From the NCBI RefSeq assembly GCF_001690495.1, contig NZ_LZGS01000018.1, positions 1 to 64,000 on the forward strand: DNA of 64,000 bases. Reading direction: 5' to 3'. Position numbers and translations under genes: made by a program. Of this stretch, positions 19,709 to 29,833 are shown in pieces (the stretch's first letter is position 1; each line of letters opens with the position of its first letter). Source of the stretch: Gilliamella sp. App4-10. Lineage in GTDB: Bacteria > Pseudomonadota > Gammaproteobacteria > Enterobacterales > Orbaceae. The notes under the pieces were generated by a model. The model was not told the DNA's origin and made no database searches. It worked only from the letters and a program-made list of their open reading frames with translations.

Positions 19709-21313
19709 TTACCAATTTTTAAAACCAAAAGCAGAAGTGATTGGATAACGACGACCTTTACCAAAGTTACGAGTGGTGATTTTAGGACCAACTGCTGATT
19801 GACGTCGTTTGTACTCATTCATATCCACCAATTTAATAACACGTCTTACTGTCGCCTCATCATAACCTTGTGCAATAAGTTGTTCAATGGAAAGATCGTG
19901 TTCAACATAACCTTTCAAAACTCCATCTAAAATATCGTAAGGCGGTAAGCTATCTTCATCTTTCTGATCAGGTGCTAACTCCGCTGAAGGTGGTCGTGTT
20001 ATTACTCTCTCAGGAATAACATACGAACGCGTATTTCGATATTTTGACAATGCAAACACCATAGTTTTAGGTACATCTTTCAATACATCAAAACCACCAG
20101 CCATATCACCATAAAGGGTTGCATAACCTACCGACATTTCACTTTTATTACCCGTTGTTAGTACCAGACTACGATGTTTATTTGATAGTGCCATTAAAAT
20201 AACACCACGGCAGCGGGCTTGCAGGTTTTCTTCTGTTGTATCTTTTTGTGTGTCTAAAAACATTGGGCTTAAAGATGACATAAACGCATCAAACATCGGT
20301 TCAATTGAAACAATATCAAATTCAACCCCTAATATTTCAGCTTCTTCTTTGGCATCTGCAATACTAATATCGGCGGTATAACGAAATGGCATCATTACCG
20401 CTTGCACTTTATCTTTACCTAAAGCATCAACCGCAATAGCAAGGGTTAAAGCAGAATCAATACCGCCAGAAAGCCCTAATACGGCGCCTTGGAAGCCATT
20501 TTTAGTCACATAATCGCGAGTTGCAAGTACCAATGCATCATAAACTGAAGCTAGTGGATTATTTTCACTCTTATCAATTATCGCGGGATGATTTATACCC
20601 AATTCAAAAGCGACAACTTGTTCTTCAAATGAATTTAGCTGACAAACAATTCTACCGTCTTCATTACAAACAAAAGATCCACCGTCAAAGACTAACTCAT
20701 CTTGCCCCCCAACTTGGTTGACATAAACAATGGCTAAACCGGTGCGTTTTGCATGCTGTTTAACTAAATTATATCGTTGTTGCTGTTTTTCATAATCATA
20801 TGGCGAAGCATTAATTGCCACCACAAAATCAACTTGAGCTTGTTTAATATCATCGATTGGCTGATTTTGCCAAAGATCTTCACAAATTAACAAACCAATC
20901 TTTTGACCTTTAAAATTGACTGCGCAAGTTTGATTGTCAGCAGAAAAATAACGCTTTTCATCAAATACATCATAATTAGGTAGCCATTGTTTATGATAGC
21001 GAGCTAACAATTTTCCATCACAGAAAAAGGAAAGTGCGTTATAAATATTTTGATCTTGCCAATGCGGATGACCAACAACGACTGCACACTGTATACTTGC
21101 TTGTTGAATTAATGACAATGCGTTTTGACAACGTTCTTTAAAATCCACACGGAAAATTAAATCTTCGGGTGGATACCCACACAAAGCAAGTTCTGAAAAA
21201 ATAATGAGATCATCGGATGAGTGGCTATTTATCAATTCAATAATCTGTTGAGCGTTCCCTTCAATATCGCCCACACGCCAATTTTTTTGTGCTAAAACAA
21301 TAGATAAAGACAT
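19709..21313 (-). CDS. nadE: glutamine-dependent NAD+ synthetase
   Basis: About 534 residues from the ATG at 21313. The N-terminal nitrilase-fold glutaminase domain (to about residue 260) shows ELALCGYPPEDL (catalytic Glu), a KQWLPNYDVFDEKRYF segment (Lys) and GLLICEDLW (nucleophile Cys). The C-terminal ATP-pyrophosphatase domain carries LGLSGGIDSAL (P-loop SGGxDS) and TGNKSEMSVGY. It amidates nicotinic acid adenine dinucleotide to NAD+ using glutamine as ammonia source, unlike the ammonia-only NadE of E. coli. A longer start at 21346 would add 11 residues without support from the family. Divergent from aroB. Confidence 0.93.
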   Translation of the reverse strand: MSLSIVLAQKNWRVGDIEGNAQQIIELINSHSSDDLIIFSELALCGYPPEDLIFRVDFKERCQNALSLIQQASIQCAVVVGHPHWQDQNIYNALSFFCDGKLLARYHKQWLPNYDVFDEKRYFSADNQTCAVNFKGQKIGLLICEDLWQNQPIDDIKQAQVDFVVAINASPYDYEKQQQRYNLVKQHAKRTGLAIVYVNQVGGQDELVFDGGSFVCNEDGRIVCQLNSFEEQVVAFELGINHPAIIDKSENNPLASVYDALVLATRDYVTKNGFQGAVLGLSGGIDSALTLAIAVDALGKDKVQAVMMPFRYTADISIADAKEEAEILGVEFDIVSIEPMFDAFMSSLSPMFLDTQKDTTEENLQARCRGVILMALSNKHRSLVLTTGNKSEMSVGYATLYGDMAGGFDVLKDVPKTMVFALSKYRNTRSYVIPERVITRPPSAELAPDQKDEDSLPPYDILDGVLKGYVEHDLSIEQLIAQGYDEATVRRVIKLVDMNEYKRRQSAVGPKITTRNFGKGRRYPITSAFGFKNW

Positions 21314-21433
21314 ATAAAATTTAATATCACAAATCGAAATTATCATTAAGTTTAAATGATTCTAAGTTGCACTGCCACTTTTTTATCGCTAACATGCAAT
21401 AATAAATTGGCTTTGACTTGTCTGGAAATTATT

Positions 21434-22513
21434 ATGCAAAAAATATTAAATGTGGCATTAGCTAAACGCAGTTACCCAATCACTATTGGTGAAAATCTAC
21501 TAAGCAAATTTCAACATTTTAAACTCCAAGCTGGTCAACGCGTGCTCATTGCTACGAATGAAACTATCGCGCCCCTTTATTTACAAACATTAATTGATAT
21601 GCTTGAAAAGCATGGTATAAGGACCGAGTCAGTCGTTGTTCCTGATGGTGAGCAGTATAAAACGATGGAAACATGGAATATGATACTCACAGCCTTGCTT
21701 GCCCATAATCATACCCGAAGCTCAATACTGATTGCATTAGGTGGAGGCGTAATTGGTGATGTTGCTGGATTTGCCGCTTCAGCTTATCAACGTGGCATTA
21801 AGTTTATTCAAGTACCCACCACACTACTGTCCCAAGTTGACTCATCTGTAGGTGGCAAAACCGCGATTAATCATCCACTGGGTAAAAATATGATTGGCGC
21901 ATTTTATCAACCGCAATCAGTTGTCATTGATCTCCATTGTTTAAAAACATTACCGCAACGAGAACTTTCGGCAGGACTTGCTGAAGTGATAAAATACGGT
22001 ATTATTTTAGACTCCGAATTTTTTAATTGGCTAGAACAGCATATAGAAGATTTATTAAATTTAGATGTTAACGCATTAAGTTACTGTATTTACCATTGCT
22101 GCGAACTAAAAGCAAAAGTGGTGGCTGCTGATGAGACTGAACAAGACATGCGCGCTATTTTAAATCTTGGTCATACTTATGGCCATGCGATAGAAGCAGA
22201 ATTAGGCTATGGAAACTGGCTACATGGCGAAGCCGTCAGTGTCGGTATGCTAATGGCTGCACAAACCGCAAAATTACTTGGCAAATTAACCCAAGCAGAT
22301 ATTGAACGGATTAAAAACTTATTAATTCGCGCTAAGCTACCAGTTAACAGACCAACAACAATGCCGATTGAATCTTACCTACCACACATGTTACGAGACA
22401 AAAAAGTACTATCAGGACAATTACGGCTAGTTGTACCCACTAAAATTGGGCATGCTGAAGTGATGGATGGCATTGATAAAGACGTGGTATTTCAATCTAT
22501 AAAACTGACTTAA
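21434..22513 (+). CDS. aroB: 3-dehydroquinate synthase
   Basis: 359 residues (E. coli 362). It converts DAHP to 3-dehydroquinate, the second step of the shikimate pathway, with NAD+ and a metal. [21 protein letters not shown] is the NAD-binding and substrate signature; [12 protein letters not shown] carries metal ligands. Start: ATG at 21434 with GGA eight bases upstream and a family-like N-terminus; a start at 21356 would add 26 residues of non-family sequence. The first-step gene aroF follows about 950 bases downstream, separated by a transposase remnant. Confidence 0.95.
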   Translation: MQKILNVALAKRSYPITIGENLLSKFQHFKLQAGQRVLIATNETIAPLYLQTLIDMLEKHGIRTESVVVPDGEQYKTMETWNMILTALLAHNHTRSSILIALGGGVIGDVAGFAASAYQRGIKFIQVPTTLLSQVDSSVGGKTAINHPLGKNMIGAFYQPQSVVIDLHCLKTLPQRELSAGLAEVIKYGIILDSEFFNWLEQHIEDLLNLDVNALSYCIYHCCELKAKVVAADETEQDMRAILNLGHTYGHAIEAELGYGNWLHGEAVSVGMLMAAQTAKLLGKLTQADIERIKNLLIRAKLPVNRPTTMPIESYLPHMLRDKKVLSGQLRLVVPTKIGHAEVMDGIDKDVVFQSIKLT

Positions 22514-22568
22514 TCAATGATTGATAAAACTAGTTGCATCGTTGACAGTAAGTTAAGAAGCTACGTTA

Positions 22569-23217
22569 ATGAATATACATCACAAAACTAACGCCGTATC
22601 ACAAACAAGCGATATGGCGCTTATATCATAAAGAAAAATAACCGTCACTGATTTGTCTAAACATATTATGATCAATCGTTCGACCATTTATAACGTGCTA
22701 AAAAAGCCCTATTGAGGTTATTCGTCCCTTTAACCCGTAAGAACTAACGTTATGAAACCATCATTTATGACATTAAACATCTGGTTAAAGTTCAAAAGTC
22801 CATTGAAAATAAATTAAGATACCAAGCTAAACGTGATAAAAAACCTATTTGGGTGACATTTGACCTCTTTTATTTAGAACATTTCATTTATAACACCGAA
22901 AGACCCCATGAGGCATTCAATAATATGCCATTTATTAAATATAAAACACTAAAAACAGACAGCGTAATTTTCTACATGAATTGTGTCGGTCAAAAATTTA
23001 ATAAGCCTGCCTGCCCACAAACAAATGGCAAGACCGAAAACCTGATACGGAAATTTATGAAGAAGTAGCATAATCAACAATAGTTAGCAATTCAAAAGAT
23101 AGAAAATAAAAGGTTAAGCGATTTATTACCTTTTATAATACGTTTAAACCATATAATGCGATTTCAAGTAAAACGCTTTATGCACTGTTAGCGAATTATT
23201 TTAATCATGAAGTGTAA
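22569..23217 (+). pseudogene. decayed IS481-type transposase remnant
   Basis: Fragments of an IS481-family transposase can be read in shifting frames. N-terminal helix-turn-helix part: MNIHHKTNAVSQTSDMALIS, then ITVTDLSKHIMINRSTIYNV. Linker: RYETIIYDIKHLVKVQKSIE. C-terminal part: KFNKPACPQTNGKTENLI, the PQTNGK-E motif of the DDE core, and RFITFYNTFKPYNAISSKTL to the TAA at 23217. Several stops and frameshifts break the frame, and the middle of the catalytic core is gone, replaced by about 100 bases of IS3 3' end (22886-22985). No active transposase can be made. Confidence 0.8.
22886..22985 (+). repeat. IS3-family 3' end scrap inside the IS481 remnant
   Basis: This stretch is closely similar, without large gaps, to about 29726-29825 of the intact IS3-family element in this window. 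It encodes the same NTERPHEA-NN-M tail and runs on into the terminal TTTTCTAC of the right inverted repeat. It is a relic of an earlier copy of the same or a closely related element. The similarity begins abruptly at ATTTATAACACCGAAAGACC. Confidence 0.85.
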
Positions 23218-23249
23218 ACAACCCGGTATTTTCCTGCAACCTATCGAAA

Positions 23250-23267
23250 TGTAAACATTTGATTACA
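23250..23267 (+). promoter_or_regulatory. TyrR box 1 upstream of aroF
   Basis: TGTAAACATTTGATTACA fits the TyrR consensus TGTAAA-N6-TTTACA with one mismatch. It is the distal of three boxes and lies 33 bases beyond the end of the IS481 remnant. Confidence 0.75.
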
Positions 23268-23378
23268 CAATTTTATATTTAGCTTGCTTAGATACCCGTT
23301 TTGCAAGTACCTTTTTATCAAATTACAAAATATAAAAATGAATCATTTAATAAACAGCTAAAATTTCATTTACTATTA

Positions 23379-23396
23379 TGTAATTTTGTGTTTACA
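23379..23396 (+). promoter_or_regulatory. TyrR box 2 upstream of aroF
   Basis: TGTAATTTTGTGTTTACA fits TGTAAA-N6-TTTACA with one mismatch. It starts exactly 31 bases before box 3, about three helical turns, allowing binding on one face of the DNA. Confidence 0.8.
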
Positions 23397-23409
23397 TAAT
23401 AAACGTTTA

Positions 23410-23427
23410 TGTAATTAATATTTTACA
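23410..23427 (+). promoter_or_regulatory. TyrR box 3 upstream of aroF
   Basis: TGTAATTAATATTTTACA fits TGTAAA-N6-TTTACA with one mismatch and ends 36 bases before the aroF start codon, so it could overlap the promoter. E. coli aroF also has three TyrR boxes mediating tyrosine-dependent repression. Confidence 0.8.
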
Positions 23428-23463
23428 TATAAAGTTTAAATGATTTTAACAAGGAAAATAAAA

Positions 23464-24549
23464 ATGTTAAAAGATACCCTAAATAATGTCCGAATCCGAG
23501 ACGAACACATGTTAATCACCCCCGAAGAAATTAAACAGCTTTATCCTCTTTCTGAAGATTTAAAAAATCAAATAGCTTCATCTCGTCAAACTGTTGTGGA
23601 TATTTTAGAAAGGCGAGATCACCGATTACTTATCGTCTGTGGTCCTTGCTCTATTCATGATCCTATTGCAGCACTTGAATATGCGCATAAATTAAAAAAA
23701 CTCTCAGACGAAGTTAAGGATCACTTATTTATCGTCATGCGTGTTTATTTTGAAAAACCAAGAACCACTGTTGGTTGGAAAGGTTTGATTAACGATCCTC
23801 ATATGGATAGCTCATTTGATATTGAACATGGACTAAAAAAAGCACGTAAATTACTGCTCGATATTGCTGAAATGGGCTTACCTATTGCAACCGAAGCATT
23901 AGATCCCAATACACCACAATATATCGCTGATTTAATTAGCTGGTCTGCAATCGGTGCAAGAACCACTGAGTCACAAACTCATCGAGAAATGGCCTCAGGG
24001 CTTTCGATGCCTGTCGGTTTTAAAAATGGGACAGATGGTAGTTTGGATGTGGCCATTAACGCCATGAAATCAGCCTCTATGCCTCATCGTTTTGTAGGCA
24101 TTAATCAACAAGGGCAAGTGACCGTTTTACAAACAATGGGCAATCCACATGGTCATGTTATTTTGCGTGGTGGTAAAACACCTAACTTTGATGCTGAAAA
24201 TGTCGCATTATGTGAAATTCAAATGCAAAAAGCAGGATTATTACCTAACTTAATGATTGACTGTAGCCATGCTAATTCCAATAAAGATTATCGCAATCAA
24301 CCGATTGTTGCCGACGCAATTATTGAACAAATTAAGCTTGGTAATAATTCAATTATTGGCGTGATGATTGAAAGTAACTTGTTTGAAGGCAATCAATCTT
24401 CTGAACAATCACAAGAAAATTTTAAATATGGTGTGTCAGTGACCGATGCTTGTATCAATTGGCAAACCACTGAACAAGTGTTGCAAAAAATGAATAGCCA
24501 GTTAGCGAAACCACTAACTGAAAGACAAAAACAACCACCTAAAGCGTAA
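23464..24549 (+). CDS. aroF: DAHP synthase, tyrosine-sensitive type
   Basis: 361 residues. It condenses phosphoenolpyruvate and erythrose 4-phosphate to DAHP, opening the shikimate pathway. LLIVCGPCSIHDP carries the metal-binding Cys, RVYFEKPRTTVGWKGLINDP and GARTTESQTHREMASGLSMP are core motifs. LMIDCSHANSNKDYRNQP and the N-terminus LNNVRIRDEHMLITPEE resemble AroF rather than AroG or AroH, and the three upstream TyrR boxes agree. The ATG at 23464 follows AAGGA; an in-frame ATG 24 bases upstream is less likely. Feedback inhibition by tyrosine is inferred from the paralogue class. Confidence 0.93.
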   Translation: MLKDTLNNVRIRDEHMLITPEEIKQLYPLSEDLKNQIASSRQTVVDILERRDHRLLIVCGPCSIHDPIAALEYAHKLKKLSDEVKDHLFIVMRVYFEKPRTTVGWKGLINDPHMDSSFDIEHGLKKARKLLLDIAEMGLPIATEALDPNTPQYIADLISWSAIGARTTESQTHREMASGLSMPVGFKNGTDGSLDVAINAMKSASMPHRFVGINQQGQVTVLQTMGNPHGHVILRGGKTPNFDAENVALCEIQMQKAGLLPNLMIDCSHANSNKDYRNQPIVADAIIEQIKLGNNSIIGVMIESNLFEGNQSSEQSQENFKYGVSVTDACINWQTTEQVLQKMNSQLAKPLTERQKQPPKA

Positions 24550-24562
24550 TTTTTTGATATCT

Positions 24563-24590
24563 TCCTCCGCCTCAAAAGGTGGAGGATTTT
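24563..24590 (+). terminator. intrinsic terminator of aroF
   Basis: TCCTCCGCCT (24563-24572) pairs with AGGTGGAGGA (24577-24586) with one G-U pair, followed by TTTT. It begins 14 bases beyond the aroF stop. Confidence 0.75.
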
Positions 24591-24742
24591 GCTACAGTCA
24601 CCCAATGAACTACACTGTCTTTTCAGATATAGCCTATCCTCAATATAGCTAATACGGTAATCTTATCGATATTTTTTCCCAAATAATATTTATTACTTGT
24701 AAGAAAACGACAAGTTATTTCCTAACAAATAAATGAAGATAA

Positions 24743-24774
24743 ATATATCGCCAACAATAGTACCAGCGATATAT
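24743..24774 (-). terminator. possible terminator of purL
   Basis: ATATATCGC (24743-24751) is exactly complementary to GCGATATAT (24766-24774), eight bases beyond the purL stop on the minus strand. The stem is AT-rich and the following T-run is broken, so the call is tentative. Confidence 0.45.
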
Positions 24775-24781
24775 CGGTTAG

Positions 24782-27700
24782 TTAACCTAACTGCTTACGA
24801 GCATTACGGAACATTCTCATCCATGGGCTATCTTCGCCCCAATTATCTGGATGCCATGAATTAGCAACTGTTCTAAATACCCTTTCTGGATGTGGCATCA
24901 TAATAGTTGCTCGCCCATCTTCAGATGTCACCGCAGTAATACCGTTTGGTGAACCATTGGGATTGGCAGGGTACTGCTGTGTTACTTTGCCATAATGGTC
25001 AATATAACATGCCGCTATTAATGCTGATGCTTCTAAATTAGTTAGATGCGTATCATCACAAACCTCAACACGCCCTTCGCCGTGTGAAACCGCAATTGGC
25101 ATATGCGAACCCGCCATATCAGTAAATAGCAACGAAGGGCTTGATTGAATTTGCACTAAGCTAAAGCGCGCTTCAAAACGTTCTGACAAATTACGCACAA
25201 AACGAGGCCACAAATCAGCCCCTGGAATCAGATCCTTAAGGTTTGACATCATCTGACAACCGTTACAAACCCCTAACGATAACGTATCTTGGCGATGAAA
25301 AAATCGTTCAAATTCATCACGCACCTTTTCGTTAAATAAAATCGATTTAGCCCAACCTTCTCCCGCGCCTAACACATCACCATAAGAAAAGCCACCGCAA
25401 GCAACCAGTGTACTAAATTGGTTAAGTGTAATGCGACCTGAGAGTAAATCAGTCATATGCACATCGATGGCCTCAAAACCAGCTCGATCGAATGCGGCGG
25501 CCATCTCGACATGCGAGTTAACACCTTGTTCACGCAAAATGGCCACTTTAGGTTTTGCACCTTTCGCAATATAAGGTGCAGCAATATCCGTTTGTGGGTC
25601 GAAAGTTAAGTGCACATTTAAGCCAGGATCATCTTTATTTTGTTTCGCTTGGTGTTCTTGATCAGCACACTCAGGATTGTCACGTAAACGTTGCATCTGC
25701 CAAGTCGTTTCGGCCCACCATGTTCTTAACATTGAGCGCGACTCACTATAAACCACAGCAGATTTGTTACGCACAATAAATTGTTGTCCTGCTTTAGCAC
25801 TACCCAAAGCATGAACCGCATGGGATAAGCCAAACTGCTTAAAGTAAGCCCTCACCTCGTCTAAACAACTATTGGCCACTTGAATAACAGCGCCAAGCTC
25901 CTCATTAAATAGCGAAGCAATCACATCTTGGCCTAATTGAGAAATATCAACATCAACACCACAATGCCCAGCAAAAGCCATCTCGGCTAATGTCACAAAC
26001 AGCCCCCCATCGGAACGATCATGATAAGCCAGCAACACATTTTGACTGACTAAAGCTTGAATGGCTTGATAAAAAGCAAGCAGCTCTTTAGGATCATGAA
26101 CATCCGCTGTTTGTTGGCCTAAATGACGATACACTTGCGCAAGTGCGGTTGCCCCTAATGCTTGATGACCTTTCGATAAATCAACCAACAATAACGTATT
26201 ATCTTGATCGGTACGCAATTGTGGTGTTACGGTTTTACGCACATCTTCAACGCGCGCAAATGCCGAAATCACCAATGATAACGGCGATATCACTGCTTTT
26301 TGTTCACCATCTTGTTGCCATGTGGTTTTCATCGACATCGAATCTTTACCAACCGGAATTGCAAGTCCCAATGCTGGGCATAGATCTTCACCTATTGCTT
26401 TAACGGCCTGATAAAGCCCAGCATCTTCGCCCGGATGGTCAGCAGCGGCCATCCAGTTAGCTGAAAGCTTAATGCGTTTGATATCGCCAATATTCGTTGC
26501 GGCAATATTGGTAATCGCCTCACCAACGGCAAGCCTTGCCGAGGCGGCAAAGTTAAGCAAAGCAACGGGTGCACGCTCACCGATTGACATAGCTTCTCCG
26601 TAATAGCTATCTAAGCTTGCAGTCGTAACCGCACAATCAGCAACTGGCACTTGCCATGGGCCAACCATTTGATCTCGCACCACCATCCCCGTCACAGAGC
26701 GATCACCAATGGTAATTAAAAAGGTCTTTTCGGCAACCGTTGGTAAGTGTAAAACCCGTTTGACCGCATCATATAAATTAATATCAGCAGTTGAAAAATT
26801 ATCACCATGCGCCTGATGTGTTTTTACATCACGTTGCATTTTAGGCGTTTTACCAAGCAGTACATCCAGTGGCAAGTCTATCGGGTTATTATTAAAATGC
26901 TCATCATGCAAAAACAGCGCTTTATTTGCTGTTGCCTCACCAATAACGGCATAAGGCGCTCGTTCACGCTGACAAAGCTCATCAAACAATGCCAATTTAT
27001 TGGAATGGATGGCAAGAACATAACGCTCTTGCGATTCATTACACCAGATTTCTAACGGGGACATACCCGGCTCATCGCTGAGTATTTTTCGGAGCTCAAA
27101 TTGACCGCCACAGCCACCATCACTAACCAGCTCAGGCATCGCATTAGATAACCCACCAGCACCCACATCATGAATAAACAAAATAGGGTTATCTTCACCT
27201 AGTTGCCAGCAACGATCGATAACTTCTTGACAACGGCGCTCCATTTCAGGGTTATCACGCTGAACAGAAGCAAAATCCAGATCTGCATCGGATTGACCTG
27301 ATGTCATAGATGAAGCAGCGCCACCGCCTAAACCAATATTCATTGCTGGACCACCTAACACAATGAGCTTAGCGCCAGCAGGAAACTCATCTTTTTGGAT
27401 ATGTTCACGACATATATTACCCATACCACCCGCTAACATAATCGGTTTATGATAACCTCTCACTTCTTCGCCATTATGGCTATTTACTCGCTCTTCATAA
27501 GTGCGAAAATAACCCAATAAAGCCGGACGACCAAATTCATTATTAAACGCTGCTCCCCCTAAAGGCCCCTCCATCATAATATCAAACGCACTGACAATAC
27601 GATCAGGCTTACCAAAATCTTGCTCCCAAGGTTGTTCAAAATTAGGGATCCGCAAGTTAGAAACCGAAAAACCCACTAAACCAGCTTTAGGTTTAGCCCC

Positions 27701-28600
27701 GCGCCCTGTTGCACCCTCATCACGAATCTCACCCCCACTCCCCGTTGCTGCACCCGGCCAAGGTGATATGGCAGTTGGATGATTATGCGTTTCAACTTTC
27801 ATTAAAATATCCGCATATTCTTGATGATAGCCGTAGGTTTTATTCTCATTATCCGCAAAAAAGCGCCCAACTTTCGACCCATCCATCACCGCTGCATTAT
27901 CTTTATAAGCGGACGAAACATAATCAGGGGTGTGTTCAAAAGTATTTTTGATCATCTTAAACAGTGATTTAGGCTGTTTTTTACCATCAATAATCCAATC
28001 AGCGTTAAAAATCTTATGGCGACAATGCTCAGAGTTAGCTTGTGCAAACATATAAAGTTCAATATCAGTCGGATTTCGTTTTAATTTTTCAAAATTTTCA
28101 ACTAAATAATCCATTTCATCAGGCGCTAATGCCAAACCTAATTTAAGATTGGCCCGTTCCAAAGCCTTACGACCTTGCCCCAATAAATCAATTATGGTTA
28201 TTGGCACTGGTAGGTCAACTTTAAACAACTTTTCAACTTTGTCAAAATCAGTTAGCACGGTCTCCATCATGCGATCATGAATCAACGCTTCAAAAGCGAC
28301 TTGCTGCACTTGAGTCAAAGGCGAACGAGTTTCGACATAATACGCAATACCGCGTTCAATGCGACGAATCTGTGTTAATCCACAATTATGCGCAATATCG
28401 GTTGCCTTTGATGACCATGGTGAAATCGTTCCAGCCCGAGGCGTGACTAAAAAGAGTAGTTTACTGGATTTATCTATGACATTTATTTGTGCAGTTTTAG
28501 GACCATATTGCAATAATTTATCGAGCGTTAACCGTTGTTCATCCGTCAATTTATCAGTCAAATCAACAAAATGAATATATTGTGCATCCAGGTTAATCAC
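24782..28600 (-). CDS. purL: phosphoribosylformylglycinamidine synthase, 5' end removed by IS3
   Basis: 1272 residues from a GTG at 28600; the frame stays open to the IS junction at 28651. Large-type PurL makes FGAM from FGAR, ATP and glutamine (purine step 4). [39 protein letters not shown] and [16 protein letters not shown] mark the synthase domain; C-terminal glutaminase has [11 protein letters not shown] (Cys) and PHPERVF (His). Upstream of the GTG the frame still encodes [17 protein letters not shown], aligning without gaps to E. coli residues 13-29, then hits TAG exactly at the insertion element. Start codon, first 12 residues, ribosome-binding site and promoter are therefore lost. The GTG has no clear ribosome-binding site. 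It could be an expressed shortened enzyme or a recent pseudogene. Confidence 0.93.
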   Translation of the reverse strand: MINLDAQYIHFVDLTDKLTDEQRLTLDKLLQYGPKTAQINVIDKSSKLLFLVTPRAGTISPWSSKATDIAHNCGLTQIRRIERGIAYYVETRSPLTQVQQVAFEALIHDRMMETVLTDFDKVEKLFKVDLPVPITIIDLLGQGRKALERANLKLGLALAPDEMDYLVENFEKLKRNPTDIELYMFAQANSEHCRHKIFNADWIIDGKKQPKSLFKMIKNTFEHTPDYVSSAYKDNAAVMDGSKVGRFFADNENKTYGYHQEYADILMKVETHNHPTAISPWPGAATGSGGEIRDEGATGRGAKPKAGLVGFSVSNLRIPNFEQPWEQDFGKPDRIVSAFDIMMEGPLGGAAFNNEFGRPALLGYFRTYEERVNSHNGEEVRGYHKPIMLAGGMGNICREHIQKDEFPAGAKLIVLGGPAMNIGLGGGAASSMTSGQSDADLDFASVQRDNPEMERRCQEVIDRCWQLGEDNPILFIHDVGAGGLSNAMPELVSDGGCGGQFELRKILSDEPGMSPLEIWCNESQERYVLAIHSNKLALFDELCQRERAPYAVIGEATANKALFLHDEHFNNNPIDLPLDVLLGKTPKMQRDVKTHQAHGDNFSTADINLYDAVKRVLHLPTVAEKTFLITIGDRSVTGMVVRDQMVGPWQVPVADCAVTTASLDSYYGEAMSIGERAPVALLNFAASARLAVGEAITNIAATNIGDIKRIKLSANWMAAADHPGEDAGLYQAVKAIGEDLCPALGLAIPVGKDSMSMKTTWQQDGEQKAVISPLSLVISAFARVEDVRKTVTPQLRTDQDNTLLLVDLSKGHQALGATALAQVYRHLGQQTADVHDPKELLAFYQAIQALVSQNVLLAYHDRSDGGLFVTLAEMAFAGHCGVDVDISQLGQDVIASLFNEELGAVIQVANSCLDEVRAYFKQFGLSHAVHALGSAKAGQQFIVRNKSAVVYSESRSMLRTWWAETTWQMQRLRDNPECADQEHQAKQNKDDPGLNVHLTFDPQTDIAAPYIAKGAKPKVAILREQGVNSHVEMAAAFDRAGFEAIDVHMTDLLSGRITLNQFSTLVACGGFSYGDVLGAGEGWAKSILFNEKVRDEFERFFHRQDTLSLGVCNGCQMMSNLKDLIPGADLWPRFVRNLSERFEARFSLVQIQSSPSLLFTDMAGSHMPIAVSHGEGRVEVCDDTHLTNLEASALIAACYIDHYGKVTQQYPANPNGSPNGITAVTSEDGRATIMMPHPERVFRTVANSWHPDNWGEDSPWMRMFRNARKQLG

Positions 28601-28719
28601 AGGAATCGATTTTTCACGACAAACAGATAGGATTTTACTAATACGATGTAACTATCCCCTAAAATAGTACAGCAAAAAAGTAGAAAATTCTCTATGATAC
28701 AAGTAAAGGGGATTTAATT

Positions 28720-28977
28720 ATGAAAAAAATGACTGAACATCAAATCGTCGCTATTTTAAAAGAAGCTGAAGCAGGTATTCCTGTCAAGGAACTCTGCCGT
28801 AAATATGGCATGGGGAATTCAACTTTCTATAAATGGCGAGATAAATACGGTGGTATGGAAACCTCGGATATCAAACGTTTAAAGGAGCTGGAGGCCGAAA
28901 ACCGTAAACTTAAACAGATGTTTGCTGAGCTCAGTTTAAAATCTCAGCTTCAGGAAGAAATCATAAAAAAGCTTTAG
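28720..28977 (+). CDS. IS3-family transposase OrfA
   Basis: 85 residues. An N-terminal helix-turn-helix (IVAILKEAEAGIPVKELCRK, then YGMGNSTFYKWRDKYGG) is followed by a leucine-zipper-like segment (LKELEAENRKLKQMFAEL). This is the DNA-binding and multimerisation part of IS3-family (IS407/IS51-like) transposases. ATG preceded by AAAGGGG at about ten bases. It ends at a TAG immediately after the slippery AAAAAAG, so translation can pass into orfB. Confidence 0.93.
   Translation: MKKMTEHQIVAILKEAEAGIPVKELCRKYGMGNSTFYKWRDKYGGMETSDIKRLKELEAENRKLKQMFAELSLKSQLQEEIIKKL
28965..28971 (+). promoter_or_regulatory. programmed -1 frameshift site (A6G)
   Basis: AAAAAAG is read in orfA as A-AAA-AAG just before CTT TAG. 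Slipping back one base gives AAA-AAA-GCT-TTA-GTG and continues into orfB. A6G is the standard slippery sequence used by IS3-family elements to make the OrfAB transposase. Confidence 0.8.
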
Positions 28978-29801
28978 TGCCAACTGGGGCACGTAAAACG
29001 TGGGCACAGCAACTACAACAAAATCATTTGGTTACTATTGCTATGAGTTGTGCCATTGTTGGCTTAAGTCGTTGTGCTTACTATTATCAACCTAAGTTAC
29101 AGGATGATTCGGTGATTGTTTCGGTATTGAATGCTATCACAGACCGGCATTTACGCTGGGGCTTTCCTAAATGCTTTAATCGTATCAGAAAGCTCGGCTA
29201 TAAATGGAATCATAAACGGGTATATCGGGTGTATTGTGAATTAAAGCTTAATCTCAGGGTAAAGCGTAAAAAACGTATTCCTCCACGAAGCCCAGAAAGG
29301 CTATTGGTTCCTAATAAACAAGGTGAATGTTGGTCAATGGATTTTATGAGTGACAGTAGCTGTAATCAACGTCGCTTTAGGACATTCAATGTCATTGATG
29401 ACTTTAATCGTGAGGCGTTAGGTATTGATATTGCAGTAAGCTTACCGGCAGTGAGAGTTACCCGTTACTTAGATAAACTGGCTGAATATCATGGCTATCC
29501 ATTAAAAATACGCGTCGATAATGGACCAGAATTTACAGGAAAAACCTTTATAAACTGGGCTAAATCACATGATATAGCCATTGATTATATAGAGCCCGGT
29601 AGCCCATATCAAAACGGGTACATTGAACGATTTAATCGCACCTATCGTACTGAAGTACTCGATTTATATCTTTTTAACAACTTAGCGCAAGCAAGGAGAA
29701 TAACCGAAGAATGGTTAACGATTTATAACACCGAAAGACCGCATGAGGCATTAAATAACATGACACCGCTCGAATATAAAACACTAAAACAAACAGCATG
29801 A
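28977..29801 (+). CDS. IS3-family transposase OrfB (DDE integrase core)
   Basis: 274 residues in the -1 frame relative to orfA, overlapping its stop by one base (GTG at 28977). The DDE residues are visible: Asp in CWSMDFMSD, Asp in IRVDNGPEF, Glu in NGYIERFNR, with the usual spacing and the following K/R. An HTH_21-like part near the N-terminus (DRHLRWGFPKCFNRIRKLGY) is typical of OrfB. The functional product is probably the OrfAB fusion spanning 28720-29801. No stop or frameshift within, so it may be mobile. Confidence 0.93.
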   Translation: MPTGARKTWAQQLQQNHLVTIAMSCAIVGLSRCAYYYQPKLQDDSVIVSVLNAITDRHLRWGFPKCFNRIRKLGYKWNHKRVYRVYCELKLNLRVKRKKRIPPRSPERLLVPNKQGECWSMDFMSDSSCNQRRFRTFNVIDDFNREALGIDIAVSLPAVRVTRYLDKLAEYHGYPLKIRVDNGPEFTGKTFINWAKSHDIAIDYIEPGSPYQNGYIERFNRTYRTEVLDLYLFNNLAQARRITEEWLTIYNTERPHEALNNMTPLEYKTLKQTA

Positions 29802-29833
29802 TTTTCTACTTGAATCTTGTACTAAGTTTGGGG

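Larger units (their letters stand above)
28656..29833 (+). mobile_element. IS3-family insertion sequence, apparently intact
   Basis: About 1.18 kb bounded by imperfect inverted repeats: left CCCCTAAAATAGTACA, right (reverse complement) CCCCAAACTTAGTACA, both continuing to AAGTAGAAAAT. Inside are orfA and orfB in overlapping frames with an A6G slip site. TAT flanks both sides (28653-28655, 29834-29836), which may be a 3-base target duplication or chance. Both outer neighbours are genes cut at the 5' end: purL on the left and a TonB receptor on the right. Exact ends are uncertain by two or three bases. Confidence 0.9.

Noticed and set aside
22853-23068. A 71-residue open frame as a real small gene
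   Set aside because: Its sequence is a mosaic of IS481 and IS3 transposase pieces inside a decayed element.
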